Shown in pieces: positions 41,291 to 48,551 of a stretch of 64,000 nucleotides of DNA (the stretch's first letter is position 1; each line of letters opens with the position of its first letter). Both the position numbers and the translations under genes were made by a program. The DNA lies in the NCBI GenBank assembly GCA_031426215.1, contig JANPKU010000118.1, positions 1-64,000 on the forward strand, given 5' to 3'. The DNA is from Sva-07 sp031426215. GTDB taxonomy: Bacteria > Actinomycetota > Acidimicrobiia > Acidimicrobiales > Ilumatobacteraceae. The notes under the pieces were generated by a model. The model made no database searches. It worked only from the letters and a program-made list of their open reading frames with translations, and was not told where the DNA came from.

Positions 41291-42109
41291 TCAGTTCGAC
41301 GAGAGCTCGCTCGCGTCGTCGGGGATCAACAGATCGGGGTCCTCGTCGAGGGAAGGCCCGTAACCGTCGGCTTGGGACTTGGCGATGGCGATGGCGAGTA
41401 CCAGCAGACCGAACAGCGGCTTGGCGAGCACGTCAGCGATCGAGTAACCGACCTGGCGCACGACCTCTGCTGTGGCTTCGTCGTCGATCAGGCTCGGAGC
41501 CATGTAGGCGAGCGGGTACACGCCCCACGTTGCGAGCACGATGTAACGAAGGGCATCGACCAGCTTGCGAACCGAAGCACTCTGACGATCGAGCGACCGG
41601 CCGAGCTCCACGAACAGCACGTACAGGATGTAGAGGAACGGGATCGTGGAGGCAACGCCCCAGATGGTGCGGGCGCTCGAGTCGGCTGCTGCGATCTCTC
41701 CCGGCCAGCCGAGCACGATCATCGCGACCGCTGCGCCCATCAAGCGTACAAGCAGGCTCCGAGTGGTGCCCTTGGCGAGCTTGAGAACGATGACCAGTTC
41801 GGCCAGCAGCAGCGGGACCGTCAACAACCAGTCGACGTAGCGGTAGCCCTCGTTGAACGGCGCGCCAGTCTGGACGTATTCACCATTCACGTACTCGAAG
41901 GCTTCCGAGAACGAGTTGAAGATCCGGAAGTAGTGGTAGAAGGCGATCGCAACGACGAGTGTCGTGAGGGTGACTGCCATCCGGTGGCGTGGCGCCACCT
42001 TCGACCTGACGAGCAGGAAGAAGAGGAAGGCAGCGCCCATCGAGGCGATGACGAACGAGAACAAGTTGTAAATCAGGTTGAACTGGTTCTCACTCAGGAT
42101 GAGTTCCAT
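41291..42109 (-). CDS. Proton-pumping microbial rhodopsin (DTE type, xanthorhodopsin-like)
   Basis: A 272-aa seven-TM retinal protein. Helix C carries the outward proton-pump triad Asp93-Thr97-Glu104 in RYVDWLLTVPLLLAEL, next to the conserved Arg. Leu101, at the proteorhodopsin tuning position, predicts green absorption. The retinal Schiff-base Lys is Lys230 in ADVLAKPLFG. A helix B His in FYHYFRIF could pair with the counter-ion. WGVASTIPFLYILYVLF in helix E resembles xanthorhodopsin and actinorhodopsin, including the Gly that can open a carotenoid-antenna window (inference). The ATG at 42109 has GGAG 7 nt upstream. No retinal synthesis gene is in the window. It diverges from a CarH-like photoreceptor. 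Confidence 0.93.
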   Translation of the reverse strand: MELILSENQFNLIYNLFSFVIASMGAAFLFFLLVRSKVAPRHRMAVTLTTLVVAIAFYHYFRIFNSFSEAFEYVNGEYVQTGAPFNEGYRYVDWLLTVPLLLAELVIVLKLAKGTTRSLLVRLMGAAVAMIVLGWPGEIAAADSSARTIWGVASTIPFLYILYVLFVELGRSLDRQSASVRKLVDALRYIVLATWGVYPLAYMAPSLIDDEATAEVVRQVGYSIADVLAKPLFGLLVLAIAIAKSQADGYGPSLDEDPDLLIPDDASELSSN

Positions 42110-42156
42110 GACGTGCTCCTTGAGGTTGGGTTGCTCGAACGGCAACCGACCCTGCG

Positions 42157-42190
42157 ATCTTAGCGACGTTTAGTGTAAATTAGCAAGACT
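42157..42190 (-). promoter_or_regulatory. Rhodopsin promoter with three 10-bp-spaced TTAG repeats (candidate CarH operator)
   Basis: On the minus strand TTGCTA (42181-42186), an 18-nt spacer and TAAGAT (42157-42162) form a promoter. On the plus strand TTAG starts at 42160, 42170 and 42180, exactly one helical turn apart: one copy overlaps the -10, one lies in the spacer and one lies in the -35. Thermus CarH is known to bind head-to-tail repeats of similar spacing over a promoter. The region is far more AT-rich than its surroundings. Binding by the adjacent CarH-like protein is inference. Confidence 0.6.
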
Positions 42191-42225
42191 CAGCACGATT
42201 TAAATTCTTGCGCTAGTTTGGGAGC

Positions 42226-43014
42226 GTGGACGACGAGACCTTGGATCTGCAGCGATCCGCTGACGAACTCGGCGTCCACTACCAGACGGCGTATCGCTGG
42301 GTTCGTACCGGCAAGCTGCCGGCACAACTCGTCGACGGCCGTTACCGGGTGACGCGAGACGACATCAGCGCCATGTCGGCCCGCCGTACGGCTCCACAGG
42401 CACCTCCACCGCCCACAGCGAACCGCACGGCTCGGGCCGCCGAACGAATGCACGGTGCGCTCGTGAACGGAGACGAAGCCGCCGTCCGCAGTATCGCGAC
42501 CGGTCTCATCGACGAGGGAGCTTCGATCATCGACGTGATCCAACACGTTCTCGTCCCGCCGCTCGTGCGTATCGGCGACGACTGGCATGCGGGGCGTCTG
42601 ACGATCTGGGTCGAGCATCGTGCGTCGGCGATCATCGAGCGGCTCCTCGGAGGGATCGCGCCGAACCCGCGCGGCCGACGGCGCGGCACGGTCATGGTGG
42701 CCGCCGTCACCGGCGACCTGCATTCGCTGCCGTCATCGATGGCAGCCGTGGCGCTGCGCGCCGACAACTGGTGGGTCGAACACCTCGGCGCGGACATGCC
42801 CCCCGACGAACTCATCCGATTCTGCGAAGAACATCCCGTGGATGTCGTCGTGCTGTCGGCGACCAACCCGGAGGCGGCAGAGCTCGCAGCCGACACCGCC
42901 GATCGTCTGCGTGCGACCGGGGTCGGCGTGGTGCTCGGCGGACCGGGTCGCACACTCGACGACCTCATCGTGCAGACACGCGCCGCTGGGCGGACGGTCG
43001 ACGAGAACTCCTGA
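42226..43014 (+). CDS. CarH/LitR-type cobalamin-binding light-sensing transcriptional regulator
   Basis: A 262-aa protein. The N-terminal HTH (about 6-52; RSADELGVHYQTAYRWVRTG) is of the excisionase/MerR type. A Pro-rich linker (58-66) follows, then a four-helix bundle (about 68-140) and a Rossmann-like B12-binding domain (about 148-255). The photoreceptor signature W-x9-E-H is exact: Trp120, then Glu130-His131, with His121 right after the Trp as in CarH. The lower-ligand-type His166 lies in GDLHSLP. Such proteins bind adenosylcobalamin, repress in the dark and release DNA in light. TAGTTT (42214-42219) lies 6 nt before the GTG (leaderless). It is divergent from the rhodopsin gene, its probable target. 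Confidence 0.9.
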   Translation: MDDETLDLQRSADELGVHYQTAYRWVRTGKLPAQLVDGRYRVTRDDISAMSARRTAPQAPPPPTANRTARAAERMHGALVNGDEAAVRSIATGLIDEGASIIDVIQHVLVPPLVRIGDDWHAGRLTIWVEHRASAIIERLLGGIAPNPRGRRRGTVMVAAVTGDLHSLPSSMAAVALRADNWWVEHLGADMPPDELIRFCEEHPVDVVVLSATNPEAAELAADTADRLRATGVGVVLGGPGRTLDDLIVQTRAAGRTVDENS

Positions 43015-43023
43015 TCGTCAGTT

Positions 43024-43047
43024 GCATCACGGGTCAGACCCGCGATG
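43024..43047. repeat. REP-like palindrome, copy 2 (GGGTC-A-GACCC core)
   Basis: ATCACGGGTC and GACCCGCGAT flank a single A at 43036; one internal mismatch. It lies in the gap between the converging CarH-like and acyl-CoA dehydrogenase genes and may serve as a bidirectional terminator. Confidence 0.6.
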
Positions 43048-43050
43048 TCC

Positions 43051-44259
43051 TCAGTTGGTCTGGGTGCCGACCTTGAGTTCGCGGAACGGCACGCCGCGGT
43101 CGACCGACGGTTCGCGAGGCAGGCCGAGAACGCGGTCACCGATGATGTTGCGCTGGATTTCGTCGGTGCCGCCGGCGATGCCCGACTGGAAGCTGTTGAG
43201 CACGGCCCGCTGGCGTTCGGCGCCGGTCTCGTCGTCGGGGTCCCACGCCACCGAACCTGGCCCGGCGAACTCGAGCGCCATCTCGCGCACCTTCCACGCA
43301 ATGACCGAGCCGAACAGCTTGCCGAGCGAACCACCGGGGCCCGGGGTCTTACCGGCTTTCATCTCGTCGCGGGTCTTCATCGCCACGAGCGACTTGGCGG
43401 TCTCCATCGACCAGATCTGCATGAGCTGATCGCGCACGACCGGGTTGTCGATGGCGCCTGATTCCCTCGCCGCCTTGAGCAGCATCTTGAACTGGGGCTG
43501 GTTGATCTTGCCGGCGCCGGCGCCACCGATGGCGACACGCTCGTACATCAGCATCGCGGTCGCAAGATTCCAGCCGTTGTTGAGGTCGCCGACCAGCCAA
43601 TCCTTCGGAATCCGGGCGTCGGAGAAGAAGACCTCGTTGAAGTGCGAGCCGCCGTCGATCTGATGGATCGGACGGATCTCGACGCCCTGGCCGCGCATGT
43701 CGATGACGAACATCGAGATGCCGGCGTGCTTCACCTGGTCGGGATCGGTGCGGGCCACGACGAGGCCGTAGTCGGACTTGTGGGCGAGCGTGGTCCAGAC
43801 CTTCTGGCCGTTGATGACCCACTCGTCGCCGTCGAGTTCGGCCTTCGTCTGCAAGCTGGCGACGTCGGAGCCGGCACCCGGCTCGGAGAACATCTGGCAC
43901 CACATCGTCTTGCCGGAGATGTTGTCGGCGAGGAAGCGCTCCTTCTGCTCGTGGGTGCCGTACTCGGCGAGCATCGGCAGGCACATGCCGTGGCTGATGA
44001 TGAACTCGCTGTCGGGCATCGGATAGTTGCTCTTCACCTCGCGCCAGATCTTCTCGTGAGCGAGGGTGAGGCCGCCGCCGCCGTACTCCGTCGGCACGGG
44101 GAGCCCGGCGAGGCCCGCCTCGGCCGCCGCTGCGAGAAATGCCTTCTGGTCGTCGAGGTTCGCAGCCTGCTTGGTGCCGTACTGCTCCATGAAGTCGACG
44201 CACTTCTGCCTGAACTGGGCAGCTTCGGTGTCGGTCAATCCGGTGGCGGTGTCGGTCAT
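43051..44259 (-). CDS. Acyl-CoA dehydrogenase
   Basis: FAD-dependent alpha,beta-dehydrogenation of an acyl-CoA (402 aa). Signature regions are the FAD/substrate-binding MFSEPGAGSDVASLQTKA (about 122-139), the WTTLAHKSDYGLVVART strand, NNGWNLATAMLMYERV and the C-terminal GTDEIQRNIIGDRVLGLPRE. The catalytic base cannot be placed with confidence. A longer frame extends upstream, but the ATG at 44259 has GGAGGA 6-7 nt before it. It diverges from a MarR regulator; a perfect palindrome lies in the shared promoter region. With the thiolase beyond the regulator it forms a probable fatty-acid or steroid-side-chain degradation set. Confidence 0.93.
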   Translation of the reverse strand: MTDTATGLTDTEAAQFRQKCVDFMEQYGTKQAANLDDQKAFLAAAAEAGLAGLPVPTEYGGGGLTLAHEKIWREVKSNYPMPDSEFIISHGMCLPMLAEYGTHEQKERFLADNISGKTMWCQMFSEPGAGSDVASLQTKAELDGDEWVINGQKVWTTLAHKSDYGLVVARTDPDQVKHAGISMFVIDMRGQGVEIRPIHQIDGGSHFNEVFFSDARIPKDWLVGDLNNGWNLATAMLMYERVAIGGAGAGKINQPQFKMLLKAARESGAIDNPVVRDQLMQIWSMETAKSLVAMKTRDEMKAGKTPGPGGSLGKLFGSVIAWKVREMALEFAGPGSVAWDPDDETGAERQRAVLNSFQSGIAGGTDEIQRNIIGDRVLGLPREPSVDRGVPFRELKVGTQTN

Positions 44260-44312
44260 CTCATGTCCTCCAAGACGGTGGTCGCGCAACTTCGCGACGC
44301 TGTGCAGTTGCA

Positions 44313-44336
44313 ATACTGTATGGCAGCGTACAGTAT
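44313..44336. promoter_or_regulatory. MarR operator-like palindrome
   Basis: ATACTGTA (44313-44320) and TACAGTAT (44329-44336) form a perfect 8-bp inverted repeat with an 8-nt spacer between the divergent acyl-CoA dehydrogenase and MarR genes. Length and symmetry suit a MarR dimer site. Confidence 0.7.
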
Positions 44337-44405
44337 GTGTCCAGACACGTCCCACTCGAGCGGCCAATCCAGGGCGACTCGAACACGACGCTGATCCCCG
44401 ACCTC

Positions 44406-44906
44406 ATGAGCAACCTCACCACCCACGAACTCGACTCGCCGCCCTGGCTCCGCGTCGAGTCCACCCTGATGGCCACGGCGCGACTCGTCCGTGTGGCATT
44501 CGACACCCGGCTGGCGTCGCTCGATCTCAACCTCACGCAGGCGTCATTGCTCGGTTACGTCAACGAGTTCGGTGCAACCACCCAGACCGATCTTGCCGAT
44601 CGACTCGGCATCGGACGGGCAGCCATCGGCTCCGTGGTCGATCGTCTGCAAGCGCGGGGCCTGGTCGAACGTCAGCCGAGACGCGACGATCGTCGGGTGT
44701 GGCTCGTCGCCATCACGGAATCCGGCACCGAACTCGCGCTCCAGATCAACGAGGTCGACCAAGTGCTTCGCGCCGAGCTCCGCCACGGCCTCGGCCGTGA
44801 GGAGCGTCAAGCACTCGCCTGGGTGATGACTCGACTGCAGCAGAACCTGGCCACCGCCATCGCCAAGACGTCGAACTCCAGCCTCCCCACCCACACAGAG
44901 CGATGA
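44406..44906 (+). CDS. MarR-family transcriptional regulator
   Basis: A 166-aa winged-helix repressor. The recognition region lies at about 55-100 (TQTDLADRLGIGRAAIGSVV), followed by the wing GLVERQPRRDDRRVWLVAIT. The dimerisation helices are at the two ends. The ATG at 44406 is used, since the earlier ATG in the frame (44337) lies against the operator palindrome. It is flanked by acyl-CoA dehydrogenase (divergent) and thiolase (downstream), and probably represses both in response to an acyl-CoA or fatty acid; this is inference from context. Confidence 0.88.
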   Translation: MSNLTTHELDSPPWLRVESTLMATARLVRVAFDTRLASLDLNLTQASLLGYVNEFGATTQTDLADRLGIGRAAIGSVVDRLQARGLVERQPRRDDRRVWLVAITESGTELALQINEVDQVLRAELRHGLGREERQALAWVMTRLQQNLATAIAKTSNSSLPTHTER

Positions 44907-45003
44907 GCCAACCGCCCGGATCTCGTCATTTGGCTCATCGCCTGGACGTCCGGGAACCGGGCGATGAGCCAACCGCCCGCATTGAGGCGCTTCGCTCATC
45001 GCC
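44900..45003. repeat. Tandem hairpin repeat between marR and thiolase genes
   Basis: The 19-mer GCGATGAGCCAACCGCCCG occurs at 44900-44918 and 44961-44979, 61 bp apart. In the first copy GCGATGAGCCAA pairs with TTGGCTCATCGC (44930-44941), a perfect 12-bp stem that includes the marR stop codon. In the second copy GGCGATGAG (44960-44968) pairs with CTCATCGCC (44995-45003). The four arms are related to one another, so alternative pairings are possible. It may be a REP/BIME-like element or a processing/attenuation site before the thiolase gene. Confidence 0.7.
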
Positions 45004-45042
45004 TTCAGATCTCACGAAGCAAACCACCAACAGGAGAACCCA

Positions 45043-46209
45043 ATGACCGAAGCAGTGATCGTCGACGCCATCCGCACACCGGGCGGCAAACGCAACGGCA
45101 AGCTCAAGGACCAGCATCCCGCCGCTCTCGCAGCGCACGTGCTCAAGGCGCTCGCCGAGCGCAACAATCTCGACCCCGCAATGGTCGACGACGTGATCAT
45201 GGGATGCGTGATGCAGGTCGGTGAGCAGTCGCTCAACATCGGTCGCAACGCCGTGCTCGCAGCGGGCTGGCCCGAAGCGGTCCCGTCGACGACGATCGAC
45301 CGTCAGTGCGGTTCGAGCCAGCAGGCGATGCACTTCGCTGCGCAGGGCGTGATGGCCGGCGCGTACGACGTCGTCGTCGCCGCCGGTGTCGAAGTGATGA
45401 CCCGCACACCGATGGGTGCATCGATCGTGCAGGGCATGGGCTTCCCGTTCCCGCAGGAGCAGCTCGACCGCTACTCCGAGACCGGACTGCCCCCGCAGGG
45501 GATCGGTGCCGACATGATCGCCGCCGAGTACGGCATCACCCGTGGCGACCTCGACGAGTTCGGCGCACAGAGCCAGCAGCGTGCAGCGCAGGCTCGCGAC
45601 GAGGGTCGTTTCGAGAACGAGATCGTCCCGGTCGAGGTCCAGATCGACGGCCAGACGGAAACGATGACCTCCGACGAGGGCATCCGTGAAGGCACCACGG
45701 CCGAGACGCTCGGCAAGCTCAAGCCTGCGTTCAAGGAAGACGGCGTGATCACCGCCGGCAACTCCTCGCAGATCTCCGACGGCGCGTCAGCCGTGCTGAT
45801 CATGAGCAAGGAGAAGGCCGAGGAGCTCGGCATGAAGCCCCGAGCCCGCTTCCACGCATTCGCCGTGACGGGTGCCGATCCGGTGACCATGCTCAAGGGT
45901 CCGATCCCGGCGACCAAGAAGATCCTGGAGAAGACCGGGATGAGCATCGACGACATCGACCTGTTCGAGGTCAACGAGGCGTTCGCCTCGGTCGTGCTCG
46001 CATGGCAGAAGGAGACCGGCGCCGACATGAGCAAGGTCAACGTCAACGGTGGAGCCATCGCCCTCGGCCACCCGCTGGGTTCGTCCGGCACGAAGCTGAT
46101 GGCGACGTTGCTCAACGAACTCGAGCGCACCGGCGGCCGCTTCGGCATGCAGGTGATGTGTGAGGGCGGCGGCATGGCCAACGCCACCATCATCGAACGC
46201 CTCGACTGA
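45043..46209 (+). CDS. Acetyl-CoA C-acyltransferase (thiolase)
   Basis: Cleaves 3-ketoacyl-CoA, or condenses two acetyl-CoA. The 388-aa enzyme has the nucleophile Cys89 in TIDRQCGSSQQAM, the His of EVNEAFASV/GHPLGSSGTK and the acid-base Cys in VMCEGGGMANATII, so all three catalytic centres are present. The Cys-Gly-Ser context and ending resemble the FadA5/steroid-type thiolases of actinobacteria, without proof. GGAG precedes the ATG. It lies downstream of marR across the tandem hairpins and ends before a good terminator. Confidence 0.94.
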   Translation: MTEAVIVDAIRTPGGKRNGKLKDQHPAALAAHVLKALAERNNLDPAMVDDVIMGCVMQVGEQSLNIGRNAVLAAGWPEAVPSTTIDRQCGSSQQAMHFAAQGVMAGAYDVVVAAGVEVMTRTPMGASIVQGMGFPFPQEQLDRYSETGLPPQGIGADMIAAEYGITRGDLDEFGAQSQQRAAQARDEGRFENEIVPVEVQIDGQTETMTSDEGIREGTTAETLGKLKPAFKEDGVITAGNSSQISDGASAVLIMSKEKAEELGMKPRARFHAFAVTGADPVTMLKGPIPATKKILEKTGMSIDDIDLFEVNEAFASVVLAWQKETGADMSKVNVNGGAIALGHPLGSSGTKLMATLLNELERTGGRFGMQVMCEGGGMANATIIERLD

Positions 46210-46241
46210 CATCCAGGCCAGCCGAAAACCCTGAAATCTGT

Positions 46242-46280
46242 GCGGATCCGGTCGCGGTGCGGCCGGATCCGCGCATTTTT
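46242..46280 (+). terminator. Rho-independent terminator after thiolase gene
   Basis: GCGGATCCGG (46242-46251) and CCGGATCCGC (46263-46272) form a perfect 10-bp stem with an 11-nt loop, followed by GCATTTTT. Confidence 0.8.
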
Positions 46281-46309
46281 CGGTTCGTGGGGTCGGTTAC
46301 GGTCACCTC

Positions 46310-46981
46310 ATGGCGCATGACACGCAGGTTCCGCTCGAAGTGCTCCGGATCGCCTGCACCAGCGGGTCGGTTCGCGTGCATGCCGTCGCCGGCCTCGCCG
46401 AGGTGGTGGTCGACGGTGCGGCGATCGCAATCGAGGGTTCAGAGGCGACGGTCGGCGCCACGAGCTCGCGCCTGAGGGTGCGCGTCCCCGAGGGGATCGA
46501 TCTGGTGATCGGGACGTCGTCGGGTCGCGTCGAGGTGGTCGGCAATGTCGGATCGGTCGCCGTGGTCACGACCTCGGGCAAGGTTTCGGTCGACGAGGCG
46601 CTGGCGGCCGACATCCGTACGCGGTCCGGCAAGGTCGAATTGGCTGCCGTCGACGGCGAGTGCCGGATCATCGCAGCAAGCGGTGCGGTCATGGTCGGTC
46701 GATGTGGACCGGCTCATGTGACCACCACCAGCGGACGGATCACGCTGCGAGGTGTGCACGGAGCGGTCCATGCTCATTGTTCGAGCGGCAGGATCGACAT
46801 CACCATGGCAACGGCCCAAGATGTCGATGCCGAGACCGTGTCGGGGCGGATCTCCATCGCCATGCCCGCAGGTGCGAGTGTGCGCGTCGAGACACCGAAC
46901 AGTCCACCGGTTACGGACGACGGCGAATGCGACTGCGTCGTGACCGCCCGGTCGGGGAGCGGCCGAGTGGACGTGACATGA
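46310..46981 (+). CDS. DUF4097-like putative beta-helix protein
   Basis: A 223-aa protein of repeated short beta strands: SGRVEVVGNVGSVAVVTTSG, SGKVELAAVDGECRI, SGRITLRGVHGAVHAHCSSG and SGRIDITMATAQDVDAETVS. Each unit of about 20-25 residues begins with Ser-Gly-(R/K). This is the pattern of DUF4097 adhesin-like domains, but there is no signal peptide or membrane anchor. TACGGT (46298-46303) lies 6 nt before the ATG (leaderless). It overlaps the cyclase gene by 4 nt, so the two are a unit. Confidence 0.75.
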   Translation: MAHDTQVPLEVLRIACTSGSVRVHAVAGLAEVVVDGAAIAIEGSEATVGATSSRLRVRVPEGIDLVIGTSSGRVEVVGNVGSVAVVTTSGKVSVDEALAADIRTRSGKVELAAVDGECRIIAASGAVMVGRCGPAHVTTTSGRITLRGVHGAVHAHCSSGRIDITMATAQDVDAETVSGRISIAMPAGASVRVETPNSPPVTDDGECDCVVTARSGSGRVDVT

Positions 46982-47499
46982 GCGCGGTCGTTCCCGGCAT
47001 AGACACTGCAGCCATCGTGTTCACCGACCTGGTCGGTTTCACGGAGTACACCGACGTCCACGGCGACCGGGCTGCGGTGGACGTGCTCGATCGTCAGTCG
47101 AGCCTCGTCCAGGACCAACTGGCCGGGCGGGGCCGAATCATCAAGGAACTCGGCGACGGGTTGATGCTGTGGTTCGGCGACGGGCCGGTCGGATTCACGG
47201 TGGTGTGCAACATCCTTTCGTCGGTCTGTGCGGCACGTGATCGCAACGAGTTTCCACTCGCTGTACGCATCGGCATGCATGTCGGCGAGGTGATCGGGCG
47301 AGGCGACGACTTCGTCGGCCAGACCGTGAACATCGCCTCCCGGGTGGCTGACCTTGCCGGGCCAGGCGAGCTGCTCGTGACCGAGCAGGTGGTGCGGTCA
47401 CTCGATGGAAACGGGGCGAACTCGGCGTTCCGACCGGTCGGTCCGACGAGCGTGAAGGGCGTCGGTGCACCGATCTGGCTGCATCGACTGGCGATCTGA
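46978..47499 (+). CDS. Class III adenylate/guanylate cyclase, catalytic domain only
   Basis: A 173-aa soluble cyclase. Metal-binding Asp residues are in FTDLVGFTEYTD (about 16) and ELGDGLMLWFG (about 60). The adenine-selecting Lys fits IIKELGDG, and the transition-state Asn/Arg pair fits GQTVNIASRV (about 118-125). The chain ends soon after the domain, with no sensor or TM region. It probably makes cAMP as a homodimer. The gene is translationally coupled to the DUF4097-like gene (ATGA), which may supply scaffold or control. Confidence 0.88.
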   Translation: MSAVVPGIDTAAIVFTDLVGFTEYTDVHGDRAAVDVLDRQSSLVQDQLAGRGRIIKELGDGLMLWFGDGPVGFTVVCNILSSVCAARDRNEFPLAVRIGMHVGEVIGRGDDFVGQTVNIASRVADLAGPGELLVTEQVVRSLDGNGANSAFRPVGPTSVKGVGAPIWLHRLAI

Positions 47500-47547
47500 T
47501 CGAGTCGAGTTTCGGGCCGCCACATGCTCGCAGGCCAGACTGCGCAG

Positions 47548-48474
47548 ATGCCTCGCCGCAGCATCGTGATCGACACCGACACTGCGTCCGACGACGCCAT
47601 CGCCCTCGTGCTCGCCGTTCGTGAACCGTCGGTCGAGGTACGAGCGGTGACGGTCGTGGCGGGCAACGTGCCGCTCGATCTGGGCGTACGCAACGCGATC
47701 ATCACGCTCGACCTCGCCGGAGGTGCCCACATTCCGGTGCATGCCGGTCGTGATCGGCCGCTGGTGCGCCCCCTCGACACCGCTCAGTTCGTGCACGGCC
47801 AGGATGGAATGGGGGGAGCGTCGTTGCCCGAACCCTCGCGCACGGCCACGTCCACCGACGCCGTCGGGGCCCTCCTCGCGATCGCAGCGAACGAGATCGG
47901 TGAGCACGATCTGGTGACCCTCGGCCCGCTCACCAACATCGCAGCGGCGCTCGAGCACGACCCCGAGCTCCTCACGAAGTTCGGTCACACCTATCTGATG
48001 GCCGGTTCACCGGACGGTGTCGGCAACGTCGACGCGCTCGGCGAGTACAACGTGTGGGCCGATCCCGAGGCGGCAACGGCGGTACTCGCAGCGCCCGGAG
48101 CGAAGACCATGATCGGCTGGAACATTTCCCGGAAGTTTGCGGTGATGACCGACGACGAGCAGGCCACCCTTGCGTCGGTCGGGCCACTCGGGAGGTTCGC
48201 GATCGACATCAACGGCGATGTCGAGCAGTACTGCCTCGACACCGGCCTCGCCGGGTTCGATCTCCCCGATCCGATCGCCATGGCCGTGGCGCTCGACGAC
48301 TCGATCGTCACCGAGGCGACCCACGAATGGCTCGTCGTCGGTCTCGATGGTCCGACCCGCGGCTGCACCATCCCCGACCGTCGCTACGGCCGACCCGCTC
48401 CGAACATCCGCGTGCTGTGGGCGGTCGACGAGGCGGCATTCAAGCAACGCCTCATCACCGCTTGTACCGACTGA
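47548..48474 (+). CDS. Inosine/uridine-preferring nucleoside hydrolase
   Basis: Hydrolyses the N-glycosidic bond of ribonucleosides for purine/pyrimidine salvage. The 308-aa protein has the calcium-binding Asp cluster near the N-terminus (IVIDTDTASDDAIAL), VTLGPLTNIAAALEHDPEL and the active-site loop around DIPDPIAMAVALDDSIV-like sequence near residue 250. The family length is about 310 aa. The ATG at 47548 is preferred to 47524 because the fold starts there and CAGACT ends 6 nt upstream. It is monocistronic and converges on the DsbA-like gene. Confidence 0.9.
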   Translation: MPRRSIVIDTDTASDDAIALVLAVREPSVEVRAVTVVAGNVPLDLGVRNAIITLDLAGGAHIPVHAGRDRPLVRPLDTAQFVHGQDGMGGASLPEPSRTATSTDAVGALLAIAANEIGEHDLVTLGPLTNIAAALEHDPELLTKFGHTYLMAGSPDGVGNVDALGEYNVWADPEAATAVLAAPGAKTMIGWNISRKFAVMTDDEQATLASVGPLGRFAIDINGDVEQYCLDTGLAGFDLPDPIAMAVALDDSIVTEATHEWLVVGLDGPTRGCTIPDRRYGRPAPNIRVLWAVDEAAFKQRLITACTD

Positions 48475-48480
48475 GCTCTC

Positions 48481-48532
48481 CGTTTGCGTGCGATTTCGGG
48501 TGGACCGGTCCACCGGAAACCCGACGCAAACG
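48481..48532. terminator. Large hairpin between convergent genes
   Basis: CGTTTGCGT (48481-48489) pairs with ACGCAAACG (48524-48532), and the inner GGTGGACC with the directly following GGTCCACC, giving a long near-perfect cruciform between the nucleoside hydrolase and DsbA-like genes. There is no U-tract. Confidence 0.5.
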
Positions 48533-48551
48533 CAGACAGAGGTGGCGATGC

